Part shown: piece by piece, positions 28,098 to 36,860 of the stretch
Layout of the letters: each line of letters opens with the position of its first letter
Numbering within the stretch: the stretch's first letter is position 1
Assembly: GCF_021290985.1 (NCBI RefSeq)
Contig: NZ_JAJOYU010000010.1
Location: forward strand, 62,001-126,000
Length of the DNA stretch: 64,000 bases
Direction of reading: 5' to 3'
Source: Rheinheimera soli
GTDB lineage: Bacteria; Pseudomonadota; Gammaproteobacteria; Enterobacterales; Alteromonadaceae
Notes under the pieces: model-generated
Told to the model about the DNA's origin: nothing
Databases searched by the model: none
What the model saw: the letters and a program-made list of their open reading frames with translations, nothing else
Position numbers and translations under genes: made by a program

Positions 28098-29822
28098 ATG
28101 CGTCAGAAATTCATGTTTTTTGGTATTGCTTTGTTGGTCACGGGTTGCAGCAGTTCGTCGATGCAACCCACAGATTTTGATCAGTTCGCCAATCAGTTAT
28201 GGCAAGCCGAAAAAGCCTTAGATAACCGCAGTAAAACCAGTTTGCCTGATATGTCGGCTGAAACTCTGGCAGCAGCCGATCAGCAACGACAACAATGGCT
28301 GAAAAAGTTAGAGCAGGTGGATGTTGCCACTTTGACTGAACAGCAACAAATCAATCATGCCATTTTGCACTACAGCCTCAAAGACGCTATTTCAGAGTAC
28401 AAGTACGGGGCTCACCTTATTCCTTTAACCTCGGAATCAGGTTTTCATAGTAGCCTGGCCTTTATAGTGTCTGGTACCGAATTCAAAACGCTACAGGATT
28501 ATCAGGATTACCTTACCAAGTTAAAAACCATTCCGCGTTATATGCAACAACAGACCGACTGGATGAAACAAGGTTTAGCGACGGGTATGACTCAGCCTAA
28601 AGCTGTACTAGCCGGCTTTGACCAAGGCATTCTGGCTTTTGTCAGCAAAACACCGGAACAGAATGTGTTTTACCGGCCTTTTACTCAAAAGCCTGAATTT
28701 GTAGATGCTGACAACTGGACTGCTATGCAATCAGAAGCAAAGCAGATAGTCGAACAGCAACTGAATCCGGCTTACCAGCAGTTTTATCAGTTTATGGTGC
28801 AGCACTATTTGCCAGGAGCACGTGACAGCATTGCCGCCAGCGAATGGCCGCAAGGGCGTGACTATTATCAGAACCGACTGGAGCACTACACCACATTAAA
28901 ACTGACACCAGAACAAGTGCATCAGACAGGACTGGATGAAGTCGCCCGTATCCGTGCAGAAATGCAGGGCATTATTAATCAGGTGGGTTTTAAAGGAAGT
29001 TTCGCCGACTTTATTCAGTTTTTACGTACCGACCCTCAGTTTTATGCCAAAACCCCAACAGACTTGTTAAAAGAAGCCGCCTATATTGCAAAAAAAGTAG
29101 ATGCTGAATCGCCTAAATACTTCAAAACCTTACCCCGCACCCCTTTTGGTGTGGTGTCAGTGCCAGCAGAAATTGCCCCTAAATACACCACAGGCCGCTA
29201 TGCAGGTACAAACCGTGATGACAGGGCAGGTTTTTATTGGGTGAATACTTATGCGTTAGACCGTCGTCCCTTGTATGAAATGGAAGCTTTAACTTTGCAC
29301 GAAGCTGTACCTGGTCATCATTTGCAAATTTCTTTAGCCCGTGAACAAGCCTCATTGCCAGAGTATCGCCGTAATTTCTACACCTCAGCTTTTGGCGAGG
29401 GTTGGGGGTTGTATTCTGAATACCTGGGTATTGAAATGGGTTTTTATCAGGACCCCTACAGTAACTTTGGCCGTCTGACCTATGAAATGTGGCGTGCTGC
29501 CCGTTTAGTGGTGGATACAGGAATGCATACTATGGGCTGGAGTCGTCAGCAGGCTATTGATTTTCTGGCCAGCAATACGGCTTTGTCTATGCACAACGTC
29601 ACCACAGAAATAGATCGATACATCAGCTGGCCAGCTCAGGCCTTGTCTTACAAGCTGGGTGAACTGACCATCAAAAAGTTACGTAAAGAAGCGGAACAGC
29701 AATTAGGTAACAGCTTTGACGTGCGTGAGTTCCACGAAGTTGTACTGCGTAATGGTAGTGTGCCTTTGTCCATTTTAGAGCAACAAGTGGCGAACTATAT
29801 CCAACAGAAAAAGCAGCCGTAG
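28098..29822 (+). CDS. DUF885 metallopeptidase-like lipoprotein
   Basis: A 574-residue protein with lipoprotein signal MRQKFMFFGIALLVTGCSSS (lipidated Cys17), so probably anchored in the outer membrane facing the periplasm. The DUF885 zinc motif HEAVPGHH is at about residues 401-408 (LTLHEAVPGHHLQISLA), with the downstream metal-ligand region SAFGEGWGLYSEYLG. The family resembles gluzincin carboxypeptidases with relaxed peptide specificity. ATG 28098 is chosen because the lipoprotein signal begins there with GGGGA eight bases upstream. Monocistronic. Confidence 0.85.
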   Translation: MRQKFMFFGIALLVTGCSSSSMQPTDFDQFANQLWQAEKALDNRSKTSLPDMSAETLAAADQQRQQWLKKLEQVDVATLTEQQQINHAILHYSLKDAISEYKYGAHLIPLTSESGFHSSLAFIVSGTEFKTLQDYQDYLTKLKTIPRYMQQQTDWMKQGLATGMTQPKAVLAGFDQGILAFVSKTPEQNVFYRPFTQKPEFVDADNWTAMQSEAKQIVEQQLNPAYQQFYQFMVQHYLPGARDSIAASEWPQGRDYYQNRLEHYTTLKLTPEQVHQTGLDEVARIRAEMQGIINQVGFKGSFADFIQFLRTDPQFYAKTPTDLLKEAAYIAKKVDAESPKYFKTLPRTPFGVVSVPAEIAPKYTTGRYAGTNRDDRAGFYWVNTYALDRRPLYEMEALTLHEAVPGHHLQISLAREQASLPEYRRNFYTSAFGEGWGLYSEYLGIEMGFYQDPYSNFGRLTYEMWRAARLVVDTGMHTMGWSRQQAIDFLASNTALSMHNVTTEIDRYISWPAQALSYKLGELTIKKLRKEAEQQLGNSFDVREFHEVVLRNGSVPLSILEQQVANYIQQKKQP

Positions 29823-29833
29823 CGCTTTCTGAT

Positions 29834-29880
29834 CCGGGGGCAGTGTTTTGTAGTTATTCTGTCATAGGATTCCGCCCCCG
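29834..29880 (+). terminator. Weak GC-rich hairpin after the DUF885 gene
   Basis: GGGGGC near 29837 and GCCCCC near 29873 can pair around a long loop of about 30 bases, downstream of the stop codon. There is no T tract, so this is a weak candidate. Confidence 0.25.
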
Positions 29881-29932
29881 CCTCTGGTAAAGTGCCGCTG
29901 TTTTAGTTGCAGCGCTAGGGAGTGAAATTCAG

Positions 29933-30433
29933 ATGTGGATGTTGTTATTGTTGATCGCGGTTGCGCCTATTGTGTTTTTGGCAATGAAACTGGATCAATT
30001 GGGCAAAATGCAAAACAGGTTAAAAGTGCAACTGCATTTTGCTGAGCAACAGTCTGTGCAATTAGAGCATCTGGCATTCTGGCTGGCTGAAGAGCAAAGC
30101 CAGCAGCTGTTAGCGAAAGTACACCAGGCTGGCCGAACTCAGACTAAGGTGCCTGTCTGGTACCAGCATACTGAGTTATTGTGTAAAGCTATTCCGGTGT
30201 TATGTAAGGAGCAAGCTAATCACAGCACCTTGCCACGTCAGGCCGTCGCCAAATTTCTGAAGCAACAAAATCAGCTGAGTTTTAATGAGATGGAAAACTT
30301 TATCCGTCATCATCCGGCGCTGACTGAGTTCTGGCAAAGCAATACGCTGACGTCTTACCTGAAAATGTGTCAGCGTGCTGTGGAGATGCTGCAGGACTAT
30401 CAGCCTGTGCATTCTGATCGGCTGGCTGGCTAA
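29933..30433 (+). CDS. Uncharacterised membrane-anchored protein
   Basis: A 166-residue protein with one N-terminal membrane helix (MWMLLLLIAVAPIVFLAM), then a helical, Gln-rich cytoplasmic part. Residues 25-50 (MQNRLKVQLHFAEQQSVQLE) could form a coiled coil. A CIPVLCKE segment near residue 86 contains two cysteines. I do not recognise the family. AGGGAG lies 12 bases before the ATG. No partner gene: it faces the convergent 30465-30695 gene, with 31 bases between stops. Confidence 0.55.
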   Translation: MWMLLLLIAVAPIVFLAMKLDQLGKMQNRLKVQLHFAEQQSVQLEHLAFWLAEEQSQQLLAKVHQAGRTQTKVPVWYQHTELLCKAIPVLCKEQANHSTLPRQAVAKFLKQQNQLSFNEMENFIRHHPALTEFWQSNTLTSYLKMCQRAVEMLQDYQPVHSDRLAG

Positions 30434-30464
30434 TCTGTTTTATGGCCCGTTCTGAAGAGCCCAC

Positions 30465-30695
30465 TTAATCGCGCAGGAAAACCTCTGGTGCTGTATTAAT
30501 TTGCCCGTCTTCATCAATAGAGGCCATTTTAAGCCCTGCTTTTAGTACTGCTACTCTTTGTTGTTCCTGCTGCCGCACAAAAGACAACTCATAACCAAAA
30601 CGCTGTAATTCCGAGACAGAAAACTTCTGTGCCATGCTGAGCATTTCCCAGAAGTAGTTTAAATCCCGTGGTTCACGCCGTCTTTCCTGCTTCAT
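30465..30695 (-). CDS. Small conserved-looking hypothetical protein
   Basis: A 76-residue hydrophilic protein beginning MKQERRREPRDLNYFWEMLS and containing FSVSELQRFGYELSFVRQQ, a pattern of an N-terminal basic segment plus helices. Its ATG directly follows the TAG stop of the EVE-domain gene with no spacer, so the two are translated together. The ordered spacing and codon use argue for a real gene, and I cannot name its function. Confidence 0.6.
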   Translation of the reverse strand: MKQERRREPRDLNYFWEMLSMAQKFSVSELQRFGYELSFVRQQEQQRVAVLKAGLKMASIDEDGQINTAPEVFLRD

Positions 30696-31172
30696 CTACG
30701 CTGTCCCCTGATGCTTACTCATTATTAGTATCTGTTGCCACTCTGCAGAACTGACAGGCATCACAGACAATCTGTTGCCCTTTTTAACCAGCGCTAGCTG
30801 CTCTAGCTTAGTTGACTGTTTGAGTTTGTCGAGCGACAGAAGTTGGGAGAATTTCTCGACAAATTGCAGATCCACAGCAACCCATGGCGCCTTAGTGCCA
30901 CTGGATTTTGCATCAAAATAAGGGCTTAGTGAGTTAAATTGGCTTGGGTCGGGGTAACTGCTTTGTACCACTTTCGCCACTCCTGCAATACCAATATCTT
31001 TGCAACTGGAATGATAAATAAACACCAGATCCCCGGCTTTCACCTGATCCCGCAAAAAGTTACGGGCCTGATAATTGCGCACACCTTCCCATACAATGGC
31101 TTTGTCCGGTGCTTTGGCAAAGTCATCAATACTGCATTCTTCAGGTTCAGTTTTAAATAACCAGTAGTTCAT
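30696..31172 (-). CDS. EVE (PUA-like) domain protein
   Basis: A 158-residue single-domain protein of the EVE family, related to YTH/PUA modules that recognise modified bases in DNA or RNA. It matches bacterial homologues of thymocyte nuclear protein 1: MNYWLFKTEPEECSIDDF, WEGVRNYQARNFLRD, GDLVFIYHSSCKDIGIAGVA and a WVAVDLQFVEKF strand. Trp, Tyr and Ser residues of the base-binding pocket are present. The natural ligand in bacteria is not settled. First gene of a two-gene unit. Confidence 0.88.
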   Translation of the reverse strand: MNYWLFKTEPEECSIDDFAKAPDKAIVWEGVRNYQARNFLRDQVKAGDLVFIYHSSCKDIGIAGVAKVVQSSYPDPSQFNSLSPYFDAKSSGTKAPWVAVDLQFVEKFSQLLSLDKLKQSTKLEQLALVKKGNRLSVMPVSSAEWQQILIMSKHQGTA

Positions 31173-31309
31173 CAGTTTTACCCGGTCCTGTAGTGCAAGG
31201 GTGAAGAAAAACTACTTTAGCCTGAATTACCCTGCCTGAACCAGCCAATTTTGCACTCTGCTCTGGCATGCTGCACAATAGAGCTATCACTATTTTTCAG
31301 GAGTTGCAC

Positions 31310-32179
31310 ATGAGTCAGGTTTTGTCCGACTTATTATCCCTTTTAAAGCTGGAAACCATAGAGCAGGGTTTGTACAGAGGTCAAAGTCAGGATCTGGGTT
31401 TTAAAGCTGTGTTTGGTGGTCAGGTGATGGGGCAGGCCTTGTCTGCATCCAAAGAAACAGTAGACGCTGATCGTAAAGTGCATTCGTTCCACTCCTATTT
31501 TTTACGTCCAGGTGATGCCAGTAAACCTATAGTCTACGAAGTGGAAAATATCCGTGACGGCAAAAGCTTCAGTACCAGACGGGTCAGCGCTATTCAGTTT
31601 GGTAAACCTATTTTTTATATGACGGCGTCTTTTCAGGCTGAAGAACAAGGTTTTGAGCATCAGGAGCTGATGCCCCGAGTGCCTGCGCCTGAAGAGCTGG
31701 CGTCTGATTTAGAGTTCTACCGCGAGCACGCCCATTTAATTCCTGAATCATTACGCAGCAAGTTTATTTGCGAAAAACCCATTGAAATGCGGCCTGTGGC
31801 TTTTCATAACCCTTTTAATCCGCAGATCAGTCAGGCGAAACGTTATGTCTGGTTTAAAGCCAATGGTGTAATGCCGGATGATTTAAGGGTGCATAAGTAT
31901 CTGCTGGCTTATGCTTCAGATTTTAACTTCCTGCCGACCGCTTTGCAGCCTCATGGTAAGTCCTTTATGGCGCCTAATATGCAGGTAGCCACTATCGATC
32001 ACGCCATGTGGTTCCATCACGATTTCCGTTTTGACGACTGGTTATTGTACGCAGTCGATAGCCCAAGTGCCTCAGGTGCCCGTGGTCTGGTGCGTGGTCA
32101 GTTTTTTAATAGGGATGGTGTGTTAGTGGCGTCCACTATGCAAGAAGGTGTGATCCGTAGTTACGACAAAGCCCGCTGA
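31310..32179 (+). CDS. tesB: Acyl-CoA thioesterase II
   Basis: A double-hotdog thioesterase (289 residues) that hydrolyses medium and long acyl-CoA. Conserved parts: [20 protein letters not shown] -like start (residues 20-40), [33 protein letters not shown], and the C-terminal hotdog [18 protein letters not shown] with the active-site Asp, plus [19 protein letters not shown] 31310 follows AGGAG by six bases; an ATG 14 codons upstream has no ribosome binding site. Ends at a strong bidirectional terminator shared with plsB. Confidence 0.93.
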   Translation: MSQVLSDLLSLLKLETIEQGLYRGQSQDLGFKAVFGGQVMGQALSASKETVDADRKVHSFHSYFLRPGDASKPIVYEVENIRDGKSFSTRRVSAIQFGKPIFYMTASFQAEEQGFEHQELMPRVPAPEELASDLEFYREHAHLIPESLRSKFICEKPIEMRPVAFHNPFNPQISQAKRYVWFKANGVMPDDLRVHKYLLAYASDFNFLPTALQPHGKSFMAPNMQVATIDHAMWFHHDFRFDDWLLYAVDSPSASGARGLVRGQFFNRDGVLVASTMQEGVIRSYDKAR

Positions 32180-32195
32180 TTTCTCAGTAGCTGAA

Positions 32196-32226
32196 TAAAA
32201 AAACCACCTTCAGGTGGTTTTTTTAT
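32196..32226. terminator. Bidirectional terminator between tesB and plsB
   Basis: AAAAAAACCACCT and AGGTGGTTTTTTT flank a two-base loop, giving a strong hairpin with A and T runs on the two sides. Confidence 0.88.
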
Positions 32227-32245
32227 CGGTGAAAACGCTATTTTC

Positions 32246-34684
32246 TTAGACTTTCTTTTTCACTATGCTGAGCACTGTTTGCAGCACGTCCGCTCTTAAT
32301 AGGCCGTTTACCGTTTGTTGCAAAGGCAACAAAATGGCTGTGGCCTCCAGCTCGTTTTGTTCATTGCTATGACAATAACCGGCTTCGCGCAGTGCATTAA
32401 TTAAGGTCGCAAACAGCTGCTTATCATGGTATTCAGGCGAGCTGATGCCATGCAAAGTACTTAAGCGTTGTGCCAGTTCATGGCTTTGCTGCTCTAAATC
32501 AGCGCGGGTCAAAGGGCTGTGTAATTGCAACAAGTTCAGCACCACCGCATAACGCTGCAGCACGTCCTGGGCATTATGTGCCAGTAACTCCAGCATAAAA
32601 TGACCCACCTGCTGCACTGGTGCTGCTTGTAAAGACTGGCCTTTAGTGTCCACTAACTGATGCTGCTGCAATTGGTCCAACACCTGTTCTATGTAGGCGT
32701 TAAACTGGTCCAGTTGCAAAAATAACTCGTGTTGCAGCAAAGGTTGCAACAACTGACAGATATTGATCAGCTGCACTTTGCTTAATTGTGCATGCTGCAA
32801 CAAAGCAGTCGCCAGAATGGCAGGCAGCATAAATAAATGGCAAACATTGTTACGGTAGTAACTTAATAAAATCGCATTCTCCGGCGTCAGTTGAATGATC
32901 TGACCAAAGCTGTCTTGCGACACTTCCACCTTTTTCAGACGAATTGCATGGTCAATCCACTGGCTGACGGAGCCTTCAGGCAGCGTCACACCACTGTGGT
33001 AAGGCGCATAGTGTTGTAAGTTACGGTAAAACTCCAGTTGAGTGGTCAGTTCTTGCCGGGTCAGAGAATGTTGTCGGGTTGCCAGTAAACAAGTGGCAAT
33101 CAGGTTGATGCTGTTCAGCGCCGCCGCCTGGTTAATTCGCTGCATAATCTGGGTGGCTAGTGTAGCGACAGTTGGATTCAGCCAGGCAGGTTTTTGTGTA
33201 TCTGCGGTTTCTGCCGCGGCACGCCAGTCAGGCACCTGCTGAGTTAAAAAGCTGTTTAACGAAATAGGCTGGCCAAAGTTAACGTAACCATAGCCATAGT
33301 CCCGCAGTTTTCGCACTGCACTGAAGACGCCACCTATAGACTCTTTTTTCTTGCTTGAGCCTTTCAGTTCAGTCAGGTAGGTATTCACTTCCATCACATG
33401 CTCGTAGCCCAGATAAACAGGTACCAGGCTGATGGGTCTGTCTATGCCGCGCAGCAAGGCTTGCACTGTCATGGCGAGCATACCGGTTTTGGGTTGCAAT
33501 AAACGTCCAGTGCGGCTGCGACCGCCTTCGGAGTAATACTTGACCGGATAACCTTTGCTAAACAGCTTGCTTAAGTATTCACGAAAGACAGCAGAGTACA
33601 GCTTATCGCCACTGAAACTGCGGCGGATAAAAAAGGCACCGCCACGGCGAAAGAAAGTACCCACAGGCCAGAAATTCAGGTTAATACCAGCAGCTATATG
33701 AGGCGGTGCCAGGCCCTGATGATAAATCACATAACTTAACAGCAGATAATCCATATGACTGCGGTGGCAAGGCACATAAACAATTTCATGGCCTTTTTGC
33801 ACCAGTTCAGTCAGAACCTGGCCATTGCTGATTTTTAAGCCCGAATATAGCTTTTTCCATAACCAGCCGAGGAAGCGATCGCCCACTCTCAGGGTAGACT
33901 CGCGGTAGTCTGCTGCTATTTCTTCCAATAGTTTTAGCGCTTCAGTCCGTGCTTCTTTGATGCTGATTTTTTTACTTTTTGCTTCATCTTCAATGGCTTT
34001 TTTTAATACATCGGAAGCAAGCAAAGAATTAAATAAAGCCGCTCGGTTTGGCAGTTTTGGGCCTGTAGCTGCAAGACGTTGGCGGTAAAAGTGGAACCGC
34101 GCCACTCGTAATAATTTGTGGGCAGTATCTTCGTTGACCGTTGAATTCTCTATGATTTGGCGTACTGAAACCGCTTTGCTGAACCGCACTAAGGTATGGC
34201 GGCCTGAGATCAAGACGATAAATAACTTGGCCAGCCAACTCGGAGATTCAGACTCGCCGAGCATGGACTTCACACTGTTTTCTTTGCCTGGAGCCCGGCC
34301 CCAAAGTACGGAAACTGGCAGTAGTTGGGCGGAAAAATGCGGATCGTGCAGATGCGCTTGTAGCAAAGCTAAACCCTGTTGCAAGGCGTCAGTTGAAGCA
34401 CGACTGCCCCAAAGCACACGAGGTTGTTCGAGAAAAATAATACGGGACAGGCTTTGTTTACCAACGAGCACAGGTTCCATAGGATCCGGCAAACCAAGCT
34501 TATCGCAGACCCGGGCTATGGTGGCTAAGTCGCTGGCGGAGGCAGTTCTGCTGATGTAGAACACGGGCTGTTTGGGGTCAAGCACCAGATTTTCTGCTAC
34601 AGGTTCTGGCACTATTTTGCATCTGACCAAAGGTTTGAGTGGCCAGTACAGCACTTTGGCTAACCATGTCATTGGTTTTAACAT
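32246..34684 (-). CDS. plsB: Glycerol-3-phosphate O-acyltransferase PlsB
   Basis: Inner-membrane enzyme that adds the first acyl chain to glycerol-3-phosphate. At 812 residues it is close to E. coli PlsB (807). The acyltransferase HX4D motif is VPCHRSHMDYLLLSYVIY near residue 305, followed by GAFFIRRSF, YYSEGGRSRTGRLLQPKTGM and LVPVYLGYEH, blocks I-IV of the family. It is divergent from lexA as in E. coli, but the dgkA gene that lies between them there is missing. A second product, TesB next door, also handles acyl-CoA. Confidence 0.95.
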   Translation of the reverse strand: MLKPMTWLAKVLYWPLKPLVRCKIVPEPVAENLVLDPKQPVFYISRTASASDLATIARVCDKLGLPDPMEPVLVGKQSLSRIIFLEQPRVLWGSRASTDALQQGLALLQAHLHDPHFSAQLLPVSVLWGRAPGKENSVKSMLGESESPSWLAKLFIVLISGRHTLVRFSKAVSVRQIIENSTVNEDTAHKLLRVARFHFYRQRLAATGPKLPNRAALFNSLLASDVLKKAIEDEAKSKKISIKEARTEALKLLEEIAADYRESTLRVGDRFLGWLWKKLYSGLKISNGQVLTELVQKGHEIVYVPCHRSHMDYLLLSYVIYHQGLAPPHIAAGINLNFWPVGTFFRRGGAFFIRRSFSGDKLYSAVFREYLSKLFSKGYPVKYYSEGGRSRTGRLLQPKTGMLAMTVQALLRGIDRPISLVPVYLGYEHVMEVNTYLTELKGSSKKKESIGGVFSAVRKLRDYGYGYVNFGQPISLNSFLTQQVPDWRAAAETADTQKPAWLNPTVATLATQIMQRINQAAALNSINLIATCLLATRQHSLTRQELTTQLEFYRNLQHYAPYHSGVTLPEGSVSQWIDHAIRLKKVEVSQDSFGQIIQLTPENAILLSYYRNNVCHLFMLPAILATALLQHAQLSKVQLINICQLLQPLLQHELFLQLDQFNAYIEQVLDQLQQHQLVDTKGQSLQAAPVQQVGHFMLELLAHNAQDVLQRYAVVLNLLQLHSPLTRADLEQQSHELAQRLSTLHGISSPEYHDKQLFATLINALREAGYCHSNEQNELEATAILLPLQQTVNGLLRADVLQTVLSIVKKKV

Positions 34685-34773
34685 ATCGAATCCGTACTTA
34701 TAAACAGCGGCTAGAATAGCATGGAAGACCAGACCAGCAAAATTGTGTCTACGACTTGGCAGACTGCAAAAGG

Positions 34774-34811
34774 CTGTATATACTCACAGTACTCACTGTA
34801 TAGGTATTCAG
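34774..34811 (+). promoter_or_regulatory. Two LexA (SOS) boxes
   Basis: CTGTATATACTCACAG at 34774-34789 and CTGTATAGGTATTCAG at 34796-34811 both fit CTG-N10-CAG, the LexA operator of gammaproteobacteria, six bases apart. The second ends four bases before the lexA ATG at 34816. Tandem boxes are known for autoregulation of lexA in E. coli. plsB starts at 34684 on the other strand and may also be affected. Confidence 0.85.
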
Positions 34812-34815
34812 CATT

Positions 34816-35445
34816 ATGCGTCCATTAACACCAAGACAAGCCGAAATTCTGCAACTGCTTAAAGATTATCAGGCAGCCTCAGGTATGCCGCCAACCCGTG
34901 CTGAAATTGCGACTCAGCTTGGGTTTAAGTCAGCCAATGCAGCTGAAGAGCATTTAAAAGCGCTGGCGAAAAAAGGTTTTATCGAAATGATGCCGGGTAC
35001 GTCCCGCGGTATTCGTTTGGTTGAAGATGAGGCCGCCAACGATGTTGAAGAAGATGATCCGGGTTTACCGCTGATTGGTAAAGTAGCGGCTGGTCAACCT
35101 ATTCTGGCGGCAGAGCATATTCAGCAGCGTTATCAGCTCGATGCCAGCTTGTTTAAGCCCAATGCCGACTTTTTATTAAAAGTGCAGGGTATGAGCATGA
35201 AAGACATCGGTATTTTGGATGGTGACTTATTGGCTGTGCACAAAACAACGGAAGCTCGTCAGGGGCAAATAGTGGTTGCGCGGGTTGAAGATGAAGTGAC
35301 GGTCAAACGTTTCCGTCGTGAAGGACAGATGGTTTATCTGCATCCGGAAAACGGTGATTTTGATGTGATTAAAGTGGACTTAAGTCAGCAGCACTTTGCC
35401 ATTGAAGGCCTTGCCGTTGGTGTGATCCGAACCAGCAGCTGGTAA
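34816..35445 (+). CDS. lexA: SOS response repressor LexA
   Basis: A 209-residue repressor-protease. The winged helix (residues 1-65) includes [20 protein letters not shown], the DNA-recognition helix. The self-cleavage site is Ala92-Gly93 in KVAAGQP, and the catalytic dyad is Ser127 (QGMSMKD) and Lys164 (EVTVKRF). It is eight residues longer than E. coli LexA, mostly in the acidic linker ([14 protein letters not shown]). RecA-stimulated cleavage lifts repression. Operators lie immediately upstream and a terminator immediately downstream, so it is monocistronic. Confidence 0.97.
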   Translation: MRPLTPRQAEILQLLKDYQAASGMPPTRAEIATQLGFKSANAAEEHLKALAKKGFIEMMPGTSRGIRLVEDEAANDVEEDDPGLPLIGKVAAGQPILAAEHIQQRYQLDASLFKPNADFLLKVQGMSMKDIGILDGDLLAVHKTTEARQGQIVVARVEDEVTVKRFRREGQMVYLHPENGDFDVIKVDLSQQHFAIEGLAVGVIRTSSW

Positions 35446-35479
35446 AAAAATCTACCTTTCTCAATAGTTTGCTAATATG

Positions 35480-35519
35480 AAAGCACTGGTACGACCATTT
35501 GGTTTTATCGGTGCTTTTT
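35480..35519 (+). terminator. Terminator of lexA
   Basis: AAAGCACTG (35480-35488) pairs with CGGTGCTTT (35509-35517), with a nested ACCATTTGGT hairpin in the loop, followed by a T run. Confidence 0.7.
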
Positions 35520-35548
35520 CATTTTCTGGGTTTACTTCTGTCAGTTCC

Positions 35549-35577
35549 TTGACTACTTGTTATATGCAACTGATAAC
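35549..35577 (+). promoter_or_regulatory. Candidate sigma-70 promoter of the cox locus
   Basis: TTGACT (35549-35554) and GATAAC (35572-35577), spaced by 17 bases, lie about 140 bases before the coxB start. The -35 is a five of six match and the -10 a four of six match. Confidence 0.4.
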
Positions 35578-35717
35578 AAAACAAAAAAATCAGTGCACCG
35601 ATTTATGCAATTTAAGTCGGGACAATAATAATAATGGCAATTGCGGAAAAGACTGCTGTGGGTGTGACTGTCTTTGATCTGCAATTTGCTTTTGTGCAAA
35701 GACAGAGGAGAAGTCAC

Positions 35718-36851
35718 GTGGCGAGAACCAGTTATCTGTGTTGGTCGCTGCTAACCTTTTTGCTTGCGTTTTCAACGCAGTCTGCAGAAATGCCTTTGAA
35801 CATGACTCAAGGGGTTACAGAAATCAGTCAGCAGGTTTATGACCTGCATATGAAGATTTTTTACATTTGCTGTGCAATAGGGATAGCGGTATTTGGGGTG
35901 ATGTTTTGGTCCATCATTCATCATCGTAAATCAAAGGGCGTTGAACCAGCCCAATTCCATGAGAGCACCAAAGTAGAGTTGCTTTGGACTGCTTTTCCTG
36001 TAGTTATTCTGATTATTATGGCAATTCCCGCCACCCAAACTTTGATCGCCATGGAAGACACTTCCGAAGCAGATGTGAGCATATTGATCACAGGTTCGCA
36101 GTGGAAGTGGCATTACAAATACATGGACCATAAAGTGGAGTACTTCTCTTTATTGGCCACTCCCCGTCAGCAAATCGACAATAAACTCAGTAAAGGTGAA
36201 AACTACTTGTTAGAAGTAGACCGGCCTTTAGTGATACCCACAGGTAAAAAAGTCCGCTTTTTAGTTACTTCAGATGACGTGATCCATTCCTGGTGGGTTC
36301 CGGCTTTTGCAGTGAAAAAAGATGCCAACCCTGGCTTTATCAATGAAGCATGGACTCGTGTGGACCATCCGGGCATTTATCGCGGTCAGTGCGCTGAGCT
36401 TTGTGGTAAAGACCATGGTTTTATGCCTGTGGTCGTGGTGGCCAAAGAGCCAGCTGATTTTGAGCAGTGGATAGCTCAGGAATCGGCCACTCAGGCGGCC
36501 GCCAAAGAAGCAGAATTAAAACTGCTGGCAATGAATATGAGTAAAGACGAGCTGATGGCTTTAGGTGAAAAAACCTATATGGGTTATTGCGCCGCGTGTC
36601 ACCAGCCAAATGGCATGGGTATTCCAGGTGTTTTCCCTGCGCTTAAAGGCAGCAAAATGGCACTGGAAGATTTACCTGCTCATATCGATATAGTGCTCAA
36701 TGGCAAAACAGGTACCTCAATGCAGGCTTTTGATAAACAACTGACATTGAGTGAGATTGCGGCTGTGGTGACTTACGAGCGCAACGCCTGGGACAATAAT
36801 ACGGGTGATTTGGTGCAAGCTGCCGACATCGCCAAAGCACAGTCGAAATAG
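35718..36851 (+). CDS. coxB: Cytochrome c oxidase subunit II with fused cytochrome c domain
   Basis: A 377-residue subunit II of an aa3/caa3-type oxidase, which takes electrons from cytochrome c at the CuA site. Order: signal peptide (to about residue 24), two membrane helices (about 45-70 and 95-115), a periplasmic cupredoxin domain with CuA ligands Cys225, Glu227, Cys229, His233 and Met236 (QCAELCGKDHGFM), then a cytochrome c domain with haem site CAACH at 291-295. The GTG at 35718 is chosen because AGAGGAG lies seven bases upstream and the signal peptide starts there. A frame extending upstream to 35634 adds only sequence without a signal peptide. Confidence 0.94.
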   Translation: MARTSYLCWSLLTFLLAFSTQSAEMPLNMTQGVTEISQQVYDLHMKIFYICCAIGIAVFGVMFWSIIHHRKSKGVEPAQFHESTKVELLWTAFPVVILIIMAIPATQTLIAMEDTSEADVSILITGSQWKWHYKYMDHKVEYFSLLATPRQQIDNKLSKGENYLLEVDRPLVIPTGKKVRFLVTSDDVIHSWWVPAFAVKKDANPGFINEAWTRVDHPGIYRGQCAELCGKDHGFMPVVVVAKEPADFEQWIAQESATQAAAKEAELKLLAMNMSKDELMALGEKTYMGYCAACHQPNGMGIPGVFPALKGSKMALEDLPAHIDIVLNGKTGTSMQAFDKQLTLSEIAAVVTYERNAWDNNTGDLVQAADIAKAQSK

Positions 36852-36860
36852 GGGGCGCAG

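Noticed and set aside
32246-34684. Long overlapping open frames on the opposite strand of plsB, tex, rho and pckA
   Set aside because: They follow the codon pattern of the real genes, lack ribosome binding sites and resemble no family.
35477-35677. Cys-rich 66-codon frame before coxB (NNNNGNCGKDCCGCDCL tail)
   Set aside because: It covers the lexA terminator and the probable cox promoter, and has no ribosome binding site.
35634-35717. Upstream extension of coxB to an earlier ATG
   Set aside because: The extra 28 codons do not form a signal peptide and the GTG at 35718 has a perfect ribosome binding site.
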